Positions 53,716-64,000 of a DNA stretch of 64,000 nucleotides are shown one piece after another (the first letter of the stretch is position 1; the number at the start of each line of letters is the position of its first letter). This DNA is from Sternotherus odoratus (Eukaryota > Chordata > Testudines > Kinosternidae): contig JAVMKO010000018.1 of assembly GCA_032164245.1 (NCBI GenBank), positions 248,001 through 312,000 on the forward strand, given 5' to 3'. Under the pieces are notes generated by a model. The model was given only the letters and a program-made list of their open reading frames with translations, had not been told where the DNA came from and made no database searches. The position numbers were made by a program, and so were the translations under genes.

Positions 53716-56109
53716 GTTCAAGAATAGCAGCCATGTTAGTCTGTATCCGTAAAGAAAGTGAGGAATACTTGTAGCACCTTAGAGACTAACTAATTTATTT
53801 CAGCATAAGCTTTCGTGGGCTATAGCTCACTTCATTGGATGCATAGAATGGAACAGAAGTAAGATGCGTTTATACACACAGAAAGAAAGAAAAAGTTGTA
53901 CATTAGCATACCAATTCTAAGAGGCTGTTAAATGTAGATGAGCCATTATCAATAGGAGAAGAAAATACCTTTTGAAATGGATTTCTGTCAGGCAGGATTT
54001 AACACCTGAAGGTAAATTTACATTGAAGGTAAATTAACAAGGGAAATGCAATCGATTAGTGTAACGAGAGAACCATTCGCAAGTTCTGTTAAGCCCTTGT
54101 CTTATTGTGTCCAATTTGAAAATTAATTCCAGTTCCTCAGTTTCTTGTTGGAGTCTGTTTTGGAAGTTTTTCTGTTTCAAAACTGACACCATCAAGTCTT
54201 TAATGGAATGGCCAGGAAGATTGAAGTGTTCTCCTACTGGTTTTTGAATGTTACGATTCCTAATATCAGATTTGTGTCCATTTATTCTTTTGCATAGAGA
54301 CTGGCCGGTTTGTCCAATGTACATAGCAGAGGGGCATTGCTGGAACATGATGGCATATATCATGTAACCCTTCTGCCCATCAGAGTTGGCAGCAACAAGG
54401 GCCGGGTTCAGTATCCAGGGGTTCCATTCTAATGACACAATACAAAACCAACTCGAGCCCCCACCCAGTGACCTGGGACAACCATATACCACCCTTCTGG
54501 GAGCCTCTAAGAGGCAATACTTCCCCTCTCGCAAGCACAGAGTCTGAGTGTACCAAAACCCTTTTAATGACAGAGAGAAACACTGTGGCATATTATTGGG
54601 TAAACACCACAAACAAAAGTCACAAACCAAACCATGAACCAGAATCCTCCCCCCCCACACACACACACGCAAATGGGCTGTGTCCTTTCCCTCGGGTCCT
54701 TGAGTCCCACAAGCCCCAAAGTCACCCAAGGTCCCAAAAGTCCAACAGCCCCAGCAGAGTTCAAAAGTTCATTAGCAGAGTTGTACCTCCCACCGGGGTG
54801 GAAGGGGGGGCAGGTTAAGGGGCACCTTACGTGATCAGAGGCCAACTGCCCCGCCTCTCCTTGGGGTCGTGCTGCAGTCCTCACCATGAGCCATTCCATC
54901 AGGTGCCCAGGAACTGCTCCGCTTTCTCCAGCTGCTCTGCTCGGTCAGCCGCTGTACGCCGCCAGCCACTCCACTAGCGGCATCCACTCCGCTAGCAGTC
55001 ACCCAAAACTGCTCCCGCTCAGTCTGCTGTGGCGTCGTCGGCTGCTGCTGCTCATCACCAACTACGCCACTAGTGGTGATCCGAATGGCTCTACTCCAGC
55101 CACTGCTCAGCAACACAATTTCAGCCCCCCTACAGGGCTTAGTGATTTCAGCTCTCAAGTGATTTCAGCTCATAGGGGGGCCTTAGTGCAGATGCACCAC
55201 AGGACCCAAAGTGACTTCAGCTTAGTGGGCTGAAGTTAGACTCCTAATGGAAGCAAAAGTCAGTTCTAACATTCCACAGGGGAGAGAGGCCAGGTGCAAT
55301 AGGCCTGTAAGGCCCTCAGACAAGGTGCTCACCACAAGGTATAGAAGCCTGTCTACAGCCTCTCTCAATTCAGTGGGTTTTGGAACCCCCGTCCCTTGTC
55401 TAGTGAGCGCTACCCAGCTGATGGCGAGTCCCTCCAGCATGCCAAAGGCCAAATACATGTCCCAACCCCTCATTCACATAAACATGTTAATCAACACTTT
55501 ATCATTCTTGCCCCAATACTACAGAAACTGGGGGACCCACAGTAGCCAAAGTGACCATTTGGGCTGTTAGAGTGCAGGCTAGGTGCGGTGGGTGTGTCTA
55601 AGCAGATAAGGTGTTATTTTCCAAAAGTCACTGCAATTCCTGTAATTCAGCACCGGATGTCACTCATCCTGACACCGCTTACAATCACATTGGTCGATCT
55701 GCAGATGAATGAGCCTCTGATGTTGTGGCTGATGTGAGTAGGTCCTATGATGGTGTCAGTTGAATGGATATGAGGACAGAGTTGGCATCAGGCTTTGTTA
55801 CAAGGATAGGTACCTAGGTTAGTGTTTTTGTTGTGTGGTGTGCAGTTGCTGGTGAGTATTTGTTTCAGGTTGGGGGGCTGTCTGTAAGCGAGGACTGGTC
55901 AGTCTCCCAAGATCTGTGAGAGTGTGGGATCATCTTTCAGGATAGGTTGTAGGTCTTTGATGATGCGTTGGAGAGGCTTAAGTTGGGGGCTGAAGGTGAT
56001 GGCTAATGGTGTCCTGTTTTTGTCTTTGTTGGGCCTGTCCTGTAGTAGGTGGCTTCTGGGTACTCTTCTTGCTCTGTCAATCTGTTTTTTCACTTCCCCA
56101 GGTGGGTAT
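53716..56109 (-). mobile_element. PLE insertion with 12 bp target duplication, split by a solo LTR
   Basis: The word agaaatatctag is duplicated perfectly at 53704-53715 and 56110-56121. On the minus strand the insert starts with the linker region (MKKQIDRARRVPRSHLLQDR at 56093), then Pro-rich sequence and the Cys linker to 55688. After the LTR it resumes with the GIY-YIG domain (YAIMFQQCPSAMYIGQTGQS, NGHKSDIRN, KPVGEHFNLPGHS; 54368-54034) and the tail. It is 5'-truncated without an inverted arm, unlike the 43 kb copy. The endonuclease part is open from the LTR junction to the stop. Confidence 0.92.
54363..55683. mobile_element. Solo LTR (1321 bp) nested in the PLE
   Basis: It starts TGTAACCC and ends GCTTACA (TG…CA, short TGTAA/TTACA inverted ends). 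The PLE target word atca is duplicated on both sides (54359-54362, 55684-55687), and PLE coding sequence resumes exactly across it. No internal retroviral genes. Orientation is not evident. A C7/CA microsatellite lies at about 54649-54669. Confidence 0.82.
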
Positions 56110-56441
56110 AGAAATATCTAGAGTTATAATAGTTAATGATAATAAAGATCCCTGTCTGATCTCCCACAAACCTCATGGGCAACCCTAAACCATATCTCCA
56201 CAAACTATGGCAGATGTGGATACTTGCTTCAGAAATGGAAAATTAAAGACTCCAATGTGCAACCGTGGTCACCTAGAATAGACCAGGGAACATAACTCAA
56301 TGCCCACTTCACAGCAATACACTCCTTTACTCCAGACACAATTATCTGGCTTAATCATCTAACTGCAAAATTATAATTGTTGCTCTACATTTACATCAGG
56401 CACATGAAAAAGATAAAGGTAATAAAAATGTTGAAAGGGAT

Positions 56442-57182
56442 TGTGGCGGGGTGACCACCCGCCCCCTACCGGAAGGGGCTTGGAAAAGCCCCAAAAGGGG
56501 TTTGAAATAGCCCGGAAGGGGGTTAAGGCTGGGAGCCAGCAGGCCTTTAGGGCCTGATTGGGCATTAGGCCCAGCTGGGCGGCCACGCCCCAAACTCAGG
56601 CCAGAGTATAAAGGCTGGGAGGCAGGAGCCTAGGAAAAAGACAGTCTCCTCTGCATTCAGAGGGAGAGAGTCTCTTCTGTATTCAGAGGGAGACAGGCCT
56701 GACTGCAGGAGCTGAAGCCAGGTACCTGGGTTAGGGCAGAGCTGGGGCAGGGCAGAGGGAGCTGGGGCAGGGCAGAGGGAGCTGGGCAGGCTCTAGCCCG
56801 ACCCAGGAATACCAGGGCTGCAGGGGGCATCCCAGGGCTGGAGATAGCAGCAGCAGGCCAACCCTCCTTGCCTGTGATGAGAAGCCATGATACTGCAGTC
56901 CACCCCAGTGAGCGGGGGCAAATGGTGACTGACAGTGGCACACTCTGAGGCGAGGTGGGGATAGGGGGTAGAGGGTTCCCCTGGGGAGGGGAGACCCTCA
57001 CACCAAGGGGGTACTGCAGGGGTGCAGCACCCACAGTTGGAGGGCACCGGGGTCCGGGAGGGACATGGGGCCAGCAAAGGAGCAGGGCATCAACCTGCGG
57101 AGGGCGCTCTGGATGCTAAACGAGCTGGTTCCCCAGACGACCAGCGGGAGGCGCCGCAGGGGTGAGTGTCGGCCCCGTTACA
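56442..57182 (+). mobile_element. Solo LTR (741 bp) with 5 bp target duplication
   Basis: TGTGGCGGGGTGACC … CCCCGTTACA. gggat is duplicated at 56437-56441 and 57183-57187. TATAAA at 56607-56612 gives plus orientation. Downstream are short direct repeats 'attcagagggaga' and 'agggagctggggcagggcag'. No internal region. Confidence 0.82.
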
Positions 57183-57187
57183 GGGAT

Positions 57188-60115
57188 ACTAAACCTCCAC
57201 TCTCTAGTAGAGAGACAAAATGCAAGAAAGACTTGGCTAAAAACAGGACAAGAGAGGGAAAGGAGGAGATTTTGTTTTCTTTTAATTTATACACTAATAG
57301 TACAAAAGTGCCCCTTCACGCTCCAGCCACCTGAGACATATGTTAAAAAATTCAACCACACTACTACAAAGAGAAGTAAATCCAGCAGCTTTCACACAAC
57401 CAACGGAGGTAAAAGGTCTCCCTGCAAAATCCTCCCTCTCCTAAATCTTGGGGGGGGAAGAGGGACTTCACAGTGTGTGCCCAGAAAGGCAACAGATTTG
57501 GGCTGTTTTGGATAGTAGAGGGAATGAACTCCAGAGTTCAGTGCACCTCAAAGACAGTACCCTGCTAAGTGCCTGTCTTCCCTACTAAAGGAGCATCAGA
57601 CTGAGAACTCTCGCGTCTCACAATTGCAGCTGTGTGGCACAAGAGAGAGAGGCCAAAATAACAATTTAAATTCTGGCTAGCAGCCCTCAGGCAGCCAGTG
57701 TGGTGTTTATATACCAGGTGCTGTGCTCCCACCAAGAAACTCCTCAGAATAAGCGAGCTTCAGTATTTTGCATCATCTTCAGATTACAGGTTGATCTCAG
57801 GTGTTGGGAGCATTGCAGACATGCTGAGCCATAGATCACAGTAACAAGGTTTGCATTGGAGAGAAATGGTCACAGCCATTCGGCTAGTTGTAAGTGGAAG
57901 TCAGTTGTCCTTGTCAGGGCTTTTGTATGAGCCAATGAATAGCAGCTGGGGATCCAACAGCACCTCCATATTATACATCGAGTGACAGGCAAACACCCTC
58001 CATAAAGGAAGTGAGATTATCCTTTCCACATCTTCCAAGAGCTTCCCTAAATCTACCTGCACTACACTTCACTTTTACCCAGATTGAACTTCATCCAATT
58101 ACCTCTCATCTGTGACGCACTCTCTACCAAACTGTGGGTACTGGCCGGGTCAGATGAAATACAAGGATTTAGGTGGGTTTACTGATATCACTGCAGCCCA
58201 TGCCTCTTTACTAACCTTCCTAGGAGTCCCAAATGAAAAGGAAATGAGATGGAGCCCTGCAGAACAGCAGCTTTAGGGTAGAGCTGCCCAAAAGTACCCT
58301 CAGGGATCTCTCTCAGAGATAGGAATAAAATAAGCAAAGGGCAATGCTACCTCTCTTTGAGGGGTGGGTTTGCAGGTGAATCAACACTTCCAATTAGATT
58401 GTAAACTCTTTGGGGGCAGGGAGCATCTTTTCACTGTATATATTTGAGTAGTGCCGAGCATGAGGCTCTGATTCTCAATGGGTGTCACCAGGCAATACAG
58501 CAAGCCAGATAACAACTGTGATCAAAAGAATAAAAGGCAGGCAATAGATTCAACATGATCAATAAGGACTCCTGATCTTTATCCACCCCCAGCAGATCCA
58601 AGGTCAGAGTACAGGCACCCAGGTGTGTTCATTCAGTCTGAATGCACTTGATTTTTCTCTGCAGCATAACAACATTTCCTCATAACAAAAGAGATTGGTA
58701 TCAGCACTCAATTCTGTGGTAAAAATGCCTGTGCCTGTCTATACAAGCACTTGCACTGTTGCTAGCACTCCCCAAAATTGTTAACATACAGACAAAGGCA
58801 CCTGGTACAAAACCCATCCATCTGCAGAAACAAAGATGACTAAACCTCTCTAAATTCTTCTGGAACTCAGATACTGCAGTGATGAAAATGGTATAATTGC
58901 AGCAGTCATTCACCAGAGAACATGATGAGTGACATGACAAAGGAAAAGTCTTAGGAATTGTCCATGTTTTTGCAGCTTTAGAGAGACCCAGGTGTAGGAA
59001 AAGGAAGTTACTTCAGTAAGATAATATGTTTTGCTTAGTTTCCTATGAGTAACTCTGACCATTCACTCTTTTGCTGCTGGTGCATTTGCTGTTGGTCTTT
59101 TGGTTCAGTCAGACTCTTTCCTCAGGCCATACTTTCTCACTTGGCTAAAGCAGATTATTTGGGGGCACCTGGGGAATGAAGGGGATTCCCTTTGCCTATC
59201 CCTTCTGCCAATGGTATCGTTTTCTCACTTTAATTTTCAAAAATAAACTATAATTTCCCCGTTGGCTCCATGATATTGTGTGTGGAACAAGTTTAATTCC
59301 CATAGGACAAAAATGACCTCATTCTGAGTCTGAAGACAATACTCCAGTAGATGCATAATATGAAATCTGAATCCCATAGGTGACTGATGTGTAACATTTC
59401 CAAGCTCCAGTCATGCCAGATTTGCTGTCCTTCATGTTGAACATGTGAAGGTTTTAGTTGTTAATTCTCTTGTGTTGAGTGGACAAGGAAAATAATGGCC
59501 AGTTTGTAAGGCTTCACGTAGAGAGAATAAACTCAGAATACTGTGTGCTTCAAGGAGGATATTAACCGAACAGGCAGAAACTGCTCTACAAAGGAGCAGT
59601 GTTTTGGCAGCTGGGATCCGGTACTAGCCCAGGTCCCAGGGACTGAGAAAGACAGATAGAACAGTCTGCAGAAGCATTTAATTCCCTGCCATCTTTGCAC
59701 ACATACACATGCGTTCAGTCACTCCTATGCATGCACGCCTTTCAGCAACCCAGCTACAAGAAAAGCCTATTTCATCTCTTACAACTTTTCTCTATAACCA
59801 AATAGTATTTCTACTTTTTGAGTCTGATACAGGACACCCTCGACAGGCCATATTACTGTCACTGCCCATGCAATGGGCTACCAAGCAGCTAAGAAAAAGG
59901 AAAGTTGACTGGAAGTGTCCATGTTATGGTTAGGTTTTTGTCTAATCTTGTAAGTCTCCTAAGAGTGAATTTTTAGTATCCCAGTTCCTTTATTACTTCC
60001 TTTTGTGTGCTCAGGTTTACAACAGTACTGTATATGGATATAACTGACTGGAATACAACTTAGTGTGCATGACTTAAACAAGTGACCACTCCAGATCAGC
60101 AACCTATAAAAGGAT
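57188..60115. other. No gene recognised
   Basis: A MIR/L2-like fragment is visible at 58400-58490 ('gattgtaaactctttggggg'). The remainder is unassigned. The frame at 59709-59933 ends KRKVDWKCPCYG but lacks the urotensin II signature. Confidence 0.45.
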
Positions 60116-60119
60116 TTAA

Positions 60120-60330
60120 TACTAGAAATTTAGGATTGGAATGGACGTCGATAAATCATCTAATCCAGTCCCCTGCACTGAGGCAGGACTAAGTATTACC
60201 TAGACAATTCCTGGGAGGTGTTTGTCTAATCTTCTCTTTAAAACCACCAATGACAGATTCCACAGTTCTTTAGTAACTTATAGTTTGCAATCCAACCTGG
60301 TCAACAGTATAAGATAGCTTATAATGGTTC
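60120..60330 (-). mobile_element. CR1 3' fragment, antisense
   Basis: 'ggattggaatggacgtcgat…ctaatccagtcccctgcact' is a diverged form of the antisense CR1 3' end. Confidence 0.6.
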
Positions 60331-61435
60331 CTCCTTGTTAGTAAAGATTATTACTAAATATTGAAAGTACAGTAATGTGATTACTCTTCCTTGTTGTTGC
60401 ATAAGAAGTTCAATAATGAAACTGTTGAAATTGCCTTATCTCATCTCACAGGCAACTATTGCCATTAGAAGCAAAATCTCCCAACATAGTAAGGATTCAG
60501 AGAATATTTTTGTTTTGAATAATGGTTTTTGGAAGTTTAAAAACTCTCCTACAAAGAATCCCCCAAATTTTCAAATTGACATTTCACAGCCATTTTTGCC
60601 ATACACGTGCTTGGGTTTCTATACCCTTATTAGAGGAGTTGTTTCCTTGCTTTGCATGATGACGTGCACCCTGTTCTTGAATGCCTTTGGCACCCCAGCA
60701 AAGGAGAGTTTATAGGTGACAAATGCAAGACCCGAGTAGAAAACAATAAGATATGGGCACGATGCCCAATTTCTACATGACGCACTTCGTGATTGCTGTA
60801 AGAGGCTGCACTCTTTCTGGTGGGAAGAAAAAGGACAAAAATTGCTTATGAAGAGTGCTTCCTTCATTAGCTTTCCTTGGAGGATGTGCTGAATGAATGT
60901 TGATGATGCCATTGTCATTGATAGCTCACTGAAGGAGAAGTGCTTGTACTGAGCATTCAGCACTATCTTCAACAATGAGGTCATGCAGCAAAAATCAGAC
61001 CTAATTGCTGTTTGCAATCTTGGAATGAAAAGGTGCATGAGTCACAGATGGAGGGAAGAGTTCCTTCAGCCACTTGCACTCTCTGTGGAGCGGGAGAAGG
61101 GTACGTGAACTTATTAATTTAGTTTTGTAGAACTCTTTTCTATCTCACTCACCCAGCCAAGCAAAGACTAGTCGAGGAAGTAGGAAATGGGTCACAAGAT
61201 GAGGCACCTATGACAGATGTTTTACAAATTGATATATGGCCCCTATATGCACCTACTCACACACTACTATAGATGTAGCTCAATGTATGTAAGACAGGCA
61301 TTACATAGAATGTCCCTATCCTTCTCGTGCCAGTGGATGGAAACTCTTCCATCCATCTCTGCCATTAGTTGCTGCTTCCCTCTGCTCTATAGTGTTGAGA
61401 TCAACACTTCTGCCCTCCCTGCAAAGGGTTCTTCT
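60331..61435. other. Unassigned, with one 139-codon minus-strand frame
   Basis: The frame 61038-60619 has a hydrophobic stretch (YLIVFYSGLAFVTYKL) near its end. I recognise no family, and the start context and flanks give no support for a gene. Confidence 0.3.
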
Positions 61436-61439
61436 TAAG

Positions 61440-61990
61440 GTTTCTCTTGGGTGCCCATGTTTCTTCACTCAGTTGGTTTTCACTTGACTGCTTCTCATAG
61501 GAGCCTGTGTTGGCATCCAGTGTCTATGCGCCAAATCCATCCACTGCTTTCTTCTAATGGTAGGGGAGATGAACTGCTGTTAGTGATTTAGTAGAACTCT
61601 TTGTTAGGGATGAAGTCTATCCATCCACTGTACATAATTTTTTGGGGGCACTTATTTTCAAAGGCCTCTAGTTTGCTATCTAACATAGATCTCCAGTTCT
61701 TGCTGCCATAACTTAGCATTGAGTGAGAACATCTGAGTTGCACATTCACAGTTTTGTTTTGTACTGTATAGCTTTGATTTCTCTACATTGTTGATTTTAG
61801 AGAATGTTGTGGATGGCTTTCCAATCCATGATGTCACTTTTCCTTGAGGTCATTGTTGGCTAGTACAGTGCTGCACAGGTAAATGAATGCTTATACTTCC
61901 TTAATATGTTTGCCTTCTAATTTGATCTCTGTGCTGTTCAGTATGTCCTTGCATCTTGGACAGATGACCTGTATCTCGAGCTGATGCAGA
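61440..61990 (-). mobile_element. Degenerate non-LTR RT C-terminal fragment
   Basis: Minus-strand translation gives …LSYGSKNWRSMLDSKLEAFE then CPQKI, resembling the post-RT segment (YG-x-E-x-W … L-x-x-F-x-x-K-C-x-R-x-I) of endonuclease-RT LINEs. Stops and frameshifts are present. Confidence 0.5.
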
Positions 61991-62039
61991 TGTGATTGAT
62001 CTGGTTTTTTATTTTGTTATTTTGTGAATTCCAGTTGCA

Positions 62040-63885
62040 GATAATTTTCAGTTAACTCCAGAAGCTAAAGAATTTACAGTATGAAAGATCAACCTCATTA
62101 GTAAAGACAAAAGGAAACAAAAGTCAACCAGCCAAAAGGAGTTTGAAGAACATCTAGCCAAAAACTCAAAACGTAATAACAAAATGTTTTTAAGTACACA
62201 GATTAAGTCACAGATTGAAGTGTCACTAGAGGAGGTTTTGGAAATAATTGATAAAGTTAACTGTAACAAGTCACCGGGACCAGATGGCATTCACCCAAGA
62301 GTTCTGAAAGAACTCAAATGTGAAATTGCAGAACTATTAACTATGGTTTGTAACCTGTCCTTTAAATCAGCTTCTGTACCCAATGACTGGAAGATTGCTA
62401 ATGTAACGCCAATATTTAAAAAGGGTTCTAGAGGTAATCTTGGCAATTACAGGCCGGTAAGTCTAATGTCAGTATCGGGCATATTAGTTGAAACAATAGT
62501 AAAGGATAAAATGGTCAGGCACATAAAAGAACATAAATTGTTGGGCAAAAGTTAACATGGTTTCTGTAAAAGGAAATCATGTTTTACTAATCTATTAGAG
62601 TTATTTGAAGGGGTCAACAAATATGTGAATAAGGGGGATCCAGTGGACACAGTGTACTTAGATTTCCAGAAGGCCTTTGACAAAGTCCCTCACCAAAGGC
62701 TTTTACATTAAATAAGTTGTCATGGGATAAGAGGGAAGATCCTTTCATGGATTGAGAACTGGTTAAGAAACAGGGAATAGAAGGTAGGAATAAATGGTAA
62801 ATTTTCAGAATGGAGAGGGGTAACTAGTGGTGTTCCCCAAGGATTAGTCCTACAACCAATCCTATTCAACTCATTCATAAATGATTTGGAGAAAGGGGTA
62901 AACAGTGAGGTGCAAAATGTGCAGATTATACTAAACTGTGCAAGATCGTTAAGACCAAAGCAGACTATGAAGAACTTCAAAAAGAGCTCACAAAACTAAG
63001 TGACTGGGCAACAAAATGGCAAATTAAATTTAATGTGGATAAATGTAAAGTAATACACATTGGAAAAAATAACCCCAACTATACATAGTTTAGCTACAAC
63101 TAATCAGGAAAAAGATCTTGGAGTCATCCTGGATAGTTCTCTGAAGATGTCCATGCAGTGTGCAGCGGCAGTCAAAAAAGCAGACCGGATGTTAGGAATC
63201 ATTTTAAAAGGGACAGAGAATAAGATAGAGAATATCTTTTTTCCCTTATATAAATCCATGGTGCACCCATATCTTGAATACTGAGTATAGATGTGGTCTC
63301 CTCATCTCAAAAAAGATATACTGGCATTAGGTAAGGTTCAAAGAAGGGCAACTAAAATGATTAGGGGTTTGGAAGAGATCCCATATGAGGACAGGTTAAA
63401 GAGGCTAAGACTTTTCAGCTTGGAAAAGAGGAGACTAAGGGGGGATATGAGAGAGGTATATAAAATCATCAGTGGTGTGGAGAAAGTGCATAAGGAAAAG
63501 TTATTTACTTGTTCCCATAATATAAGAACTAGGGGCTACCAAATGAAACCAATGGGCAGCAGGTTTAAAACAAATAAAAGGAAGTTCTTCGTACAGCACA
63601 CAGTCAACCTGTGGAACTCCTCGCCTGAGGAGGTTGTGAAGGCTGGGACTATAACAGGGTTTAAATGAGAACTGGATAAATTCCTGGAGGTTAAGTCCAT
63701 TAATGGCTATTAGCCAGGATTGGTAAGGGATGGTGTCCCTAGCCTCTGTTTGCCAGAGGGTGGTCATCACCTGCTAGGTTCACTCAGTCTAGGTCACCTG
63801 GGATTGGCCACTCTTGGTAGACAGGACACTGGGCTGGATGGACCTTTGGTCTGACCCAGTACAGCCACTCTTACGTTCAACTGAT
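62040..63885 (+). mobile_element. 5'-truncated, decayed CR1 LINE
   Basis: RT begins with EVLEIIDKVNCNKSPGPDGI and continues NDWKIANVTPIFKKG, NYRPVSLMS, then (after a TAA at 62553) VYLDFQKAFDKVPHQ and GVTSGVPQG. The catalytic F-A-D-D position reads as C-A-D-Y in a shifted frame (~62926), so the second Asp is lost. Downstream frames cover the thumb/C-terminal region (DRLKRLRLFSLEKRRLRGDM). The 3' end 'ctggatggacctttggtctg' is the typical CR1 terminus. No endonuclease domain. The last ~115 bases of the window hold nothing recognised. Confidence 0.9.
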
Positions 63886-64000
63886 CAGATCTCGCTTTGT
63901 TTTTCCGGAGTGTTGGAAGGCAGGAAAGCTATGTTCAGGGACAGTGTGCCTGCACTGGGACAGCCATTTTTGTAGACCTGAATGCAAGCTCATGTTCTCA

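Noticed and set aside
59709..59933. Frame ending KRKVDWKCPCYG, considered as urotensin II because UTS2 is the expected next gene
   Set aside because: The invariant CFWKYC ring is absent, and there is no signal peptide or exon context. UTS2 may lie to the right of the window.
1..64000. tRNA, rRNA or other structural RNA genes
   Set aside because: Only SINE-type tRNA-like fragments with degraded promoters were seen.

Overview
This is vertebrate nuclear DNA, most likely from a turtle (Cryptodira). The evidence is two conserved vertebrate genes with large introns, no bacterial-style gene packing, and a repeat set typical of turtles: CR1 LINEs, a tRNA-like SINE with a CR1-type tail, Penelope-like elements (PLEs) with GIY-YIG endonucleases, a DIRS tyrosine-recombinase retrotransposon and many short hAT and Tigger elements. 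The species cannot be fixed from sequence alone.

Genes. PARK7 (DJ-1) lies on the minus strand. Its first four coding exons (residues 1-108, including Glu18, Cys46, Cys53 and the nucleophile Cys106) are at 4291-1075, and the rest runs off the left edge. A CpG island at about 17.45-18.26 kb is the best candidate for its promoter and non-coding exon 1. TNFRSF9 (4-1BB/CD137) is complete on the plus strand: seven coding exons from 25183 to 30303 encode 274 residues, behind a CpG island with a perfect NF-kB site and a perfect AP-1 site. The head-to-head PARK7/TNFRSF9 order matches the human arrangement. UTS2, expected next, was not found.

Mobile DNA. The interval between PARK7 coding exon 1 and its candidate promoter holds a PLE split by a nearly intact 5.9 kb DIRS element, with inverted terminal repeats, an internal complementary region, an open 1310-codon Gag/RT/RNase H frame and a broken tyrosine recombinase. 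From 12 to 24 kb there are a SINE, hAT and Tigger elements, several PLE tails and an antisense CR1. From 32 to 64 kb the window is intergenic: more PLEs, two hAT copies about 99% identical, two solo LTRs with target-site duplications, a broken Myb/SANT-like gene of transposon origin, L3-like and CR1 LINEs, and long unassigned stretches.

The most unusual signal is the structure of the PLE insertions. Three of them (19.2, 34.3 and 43.0 kb) are flanked by perfect 11-13 bp target-site duplications and begin with an inverted copy of their own tail, so each is a large hairpin. The tail also holds a conserved motif resembling a hammerhead ribozyme core. All coordinates and comparisons were made by eye.
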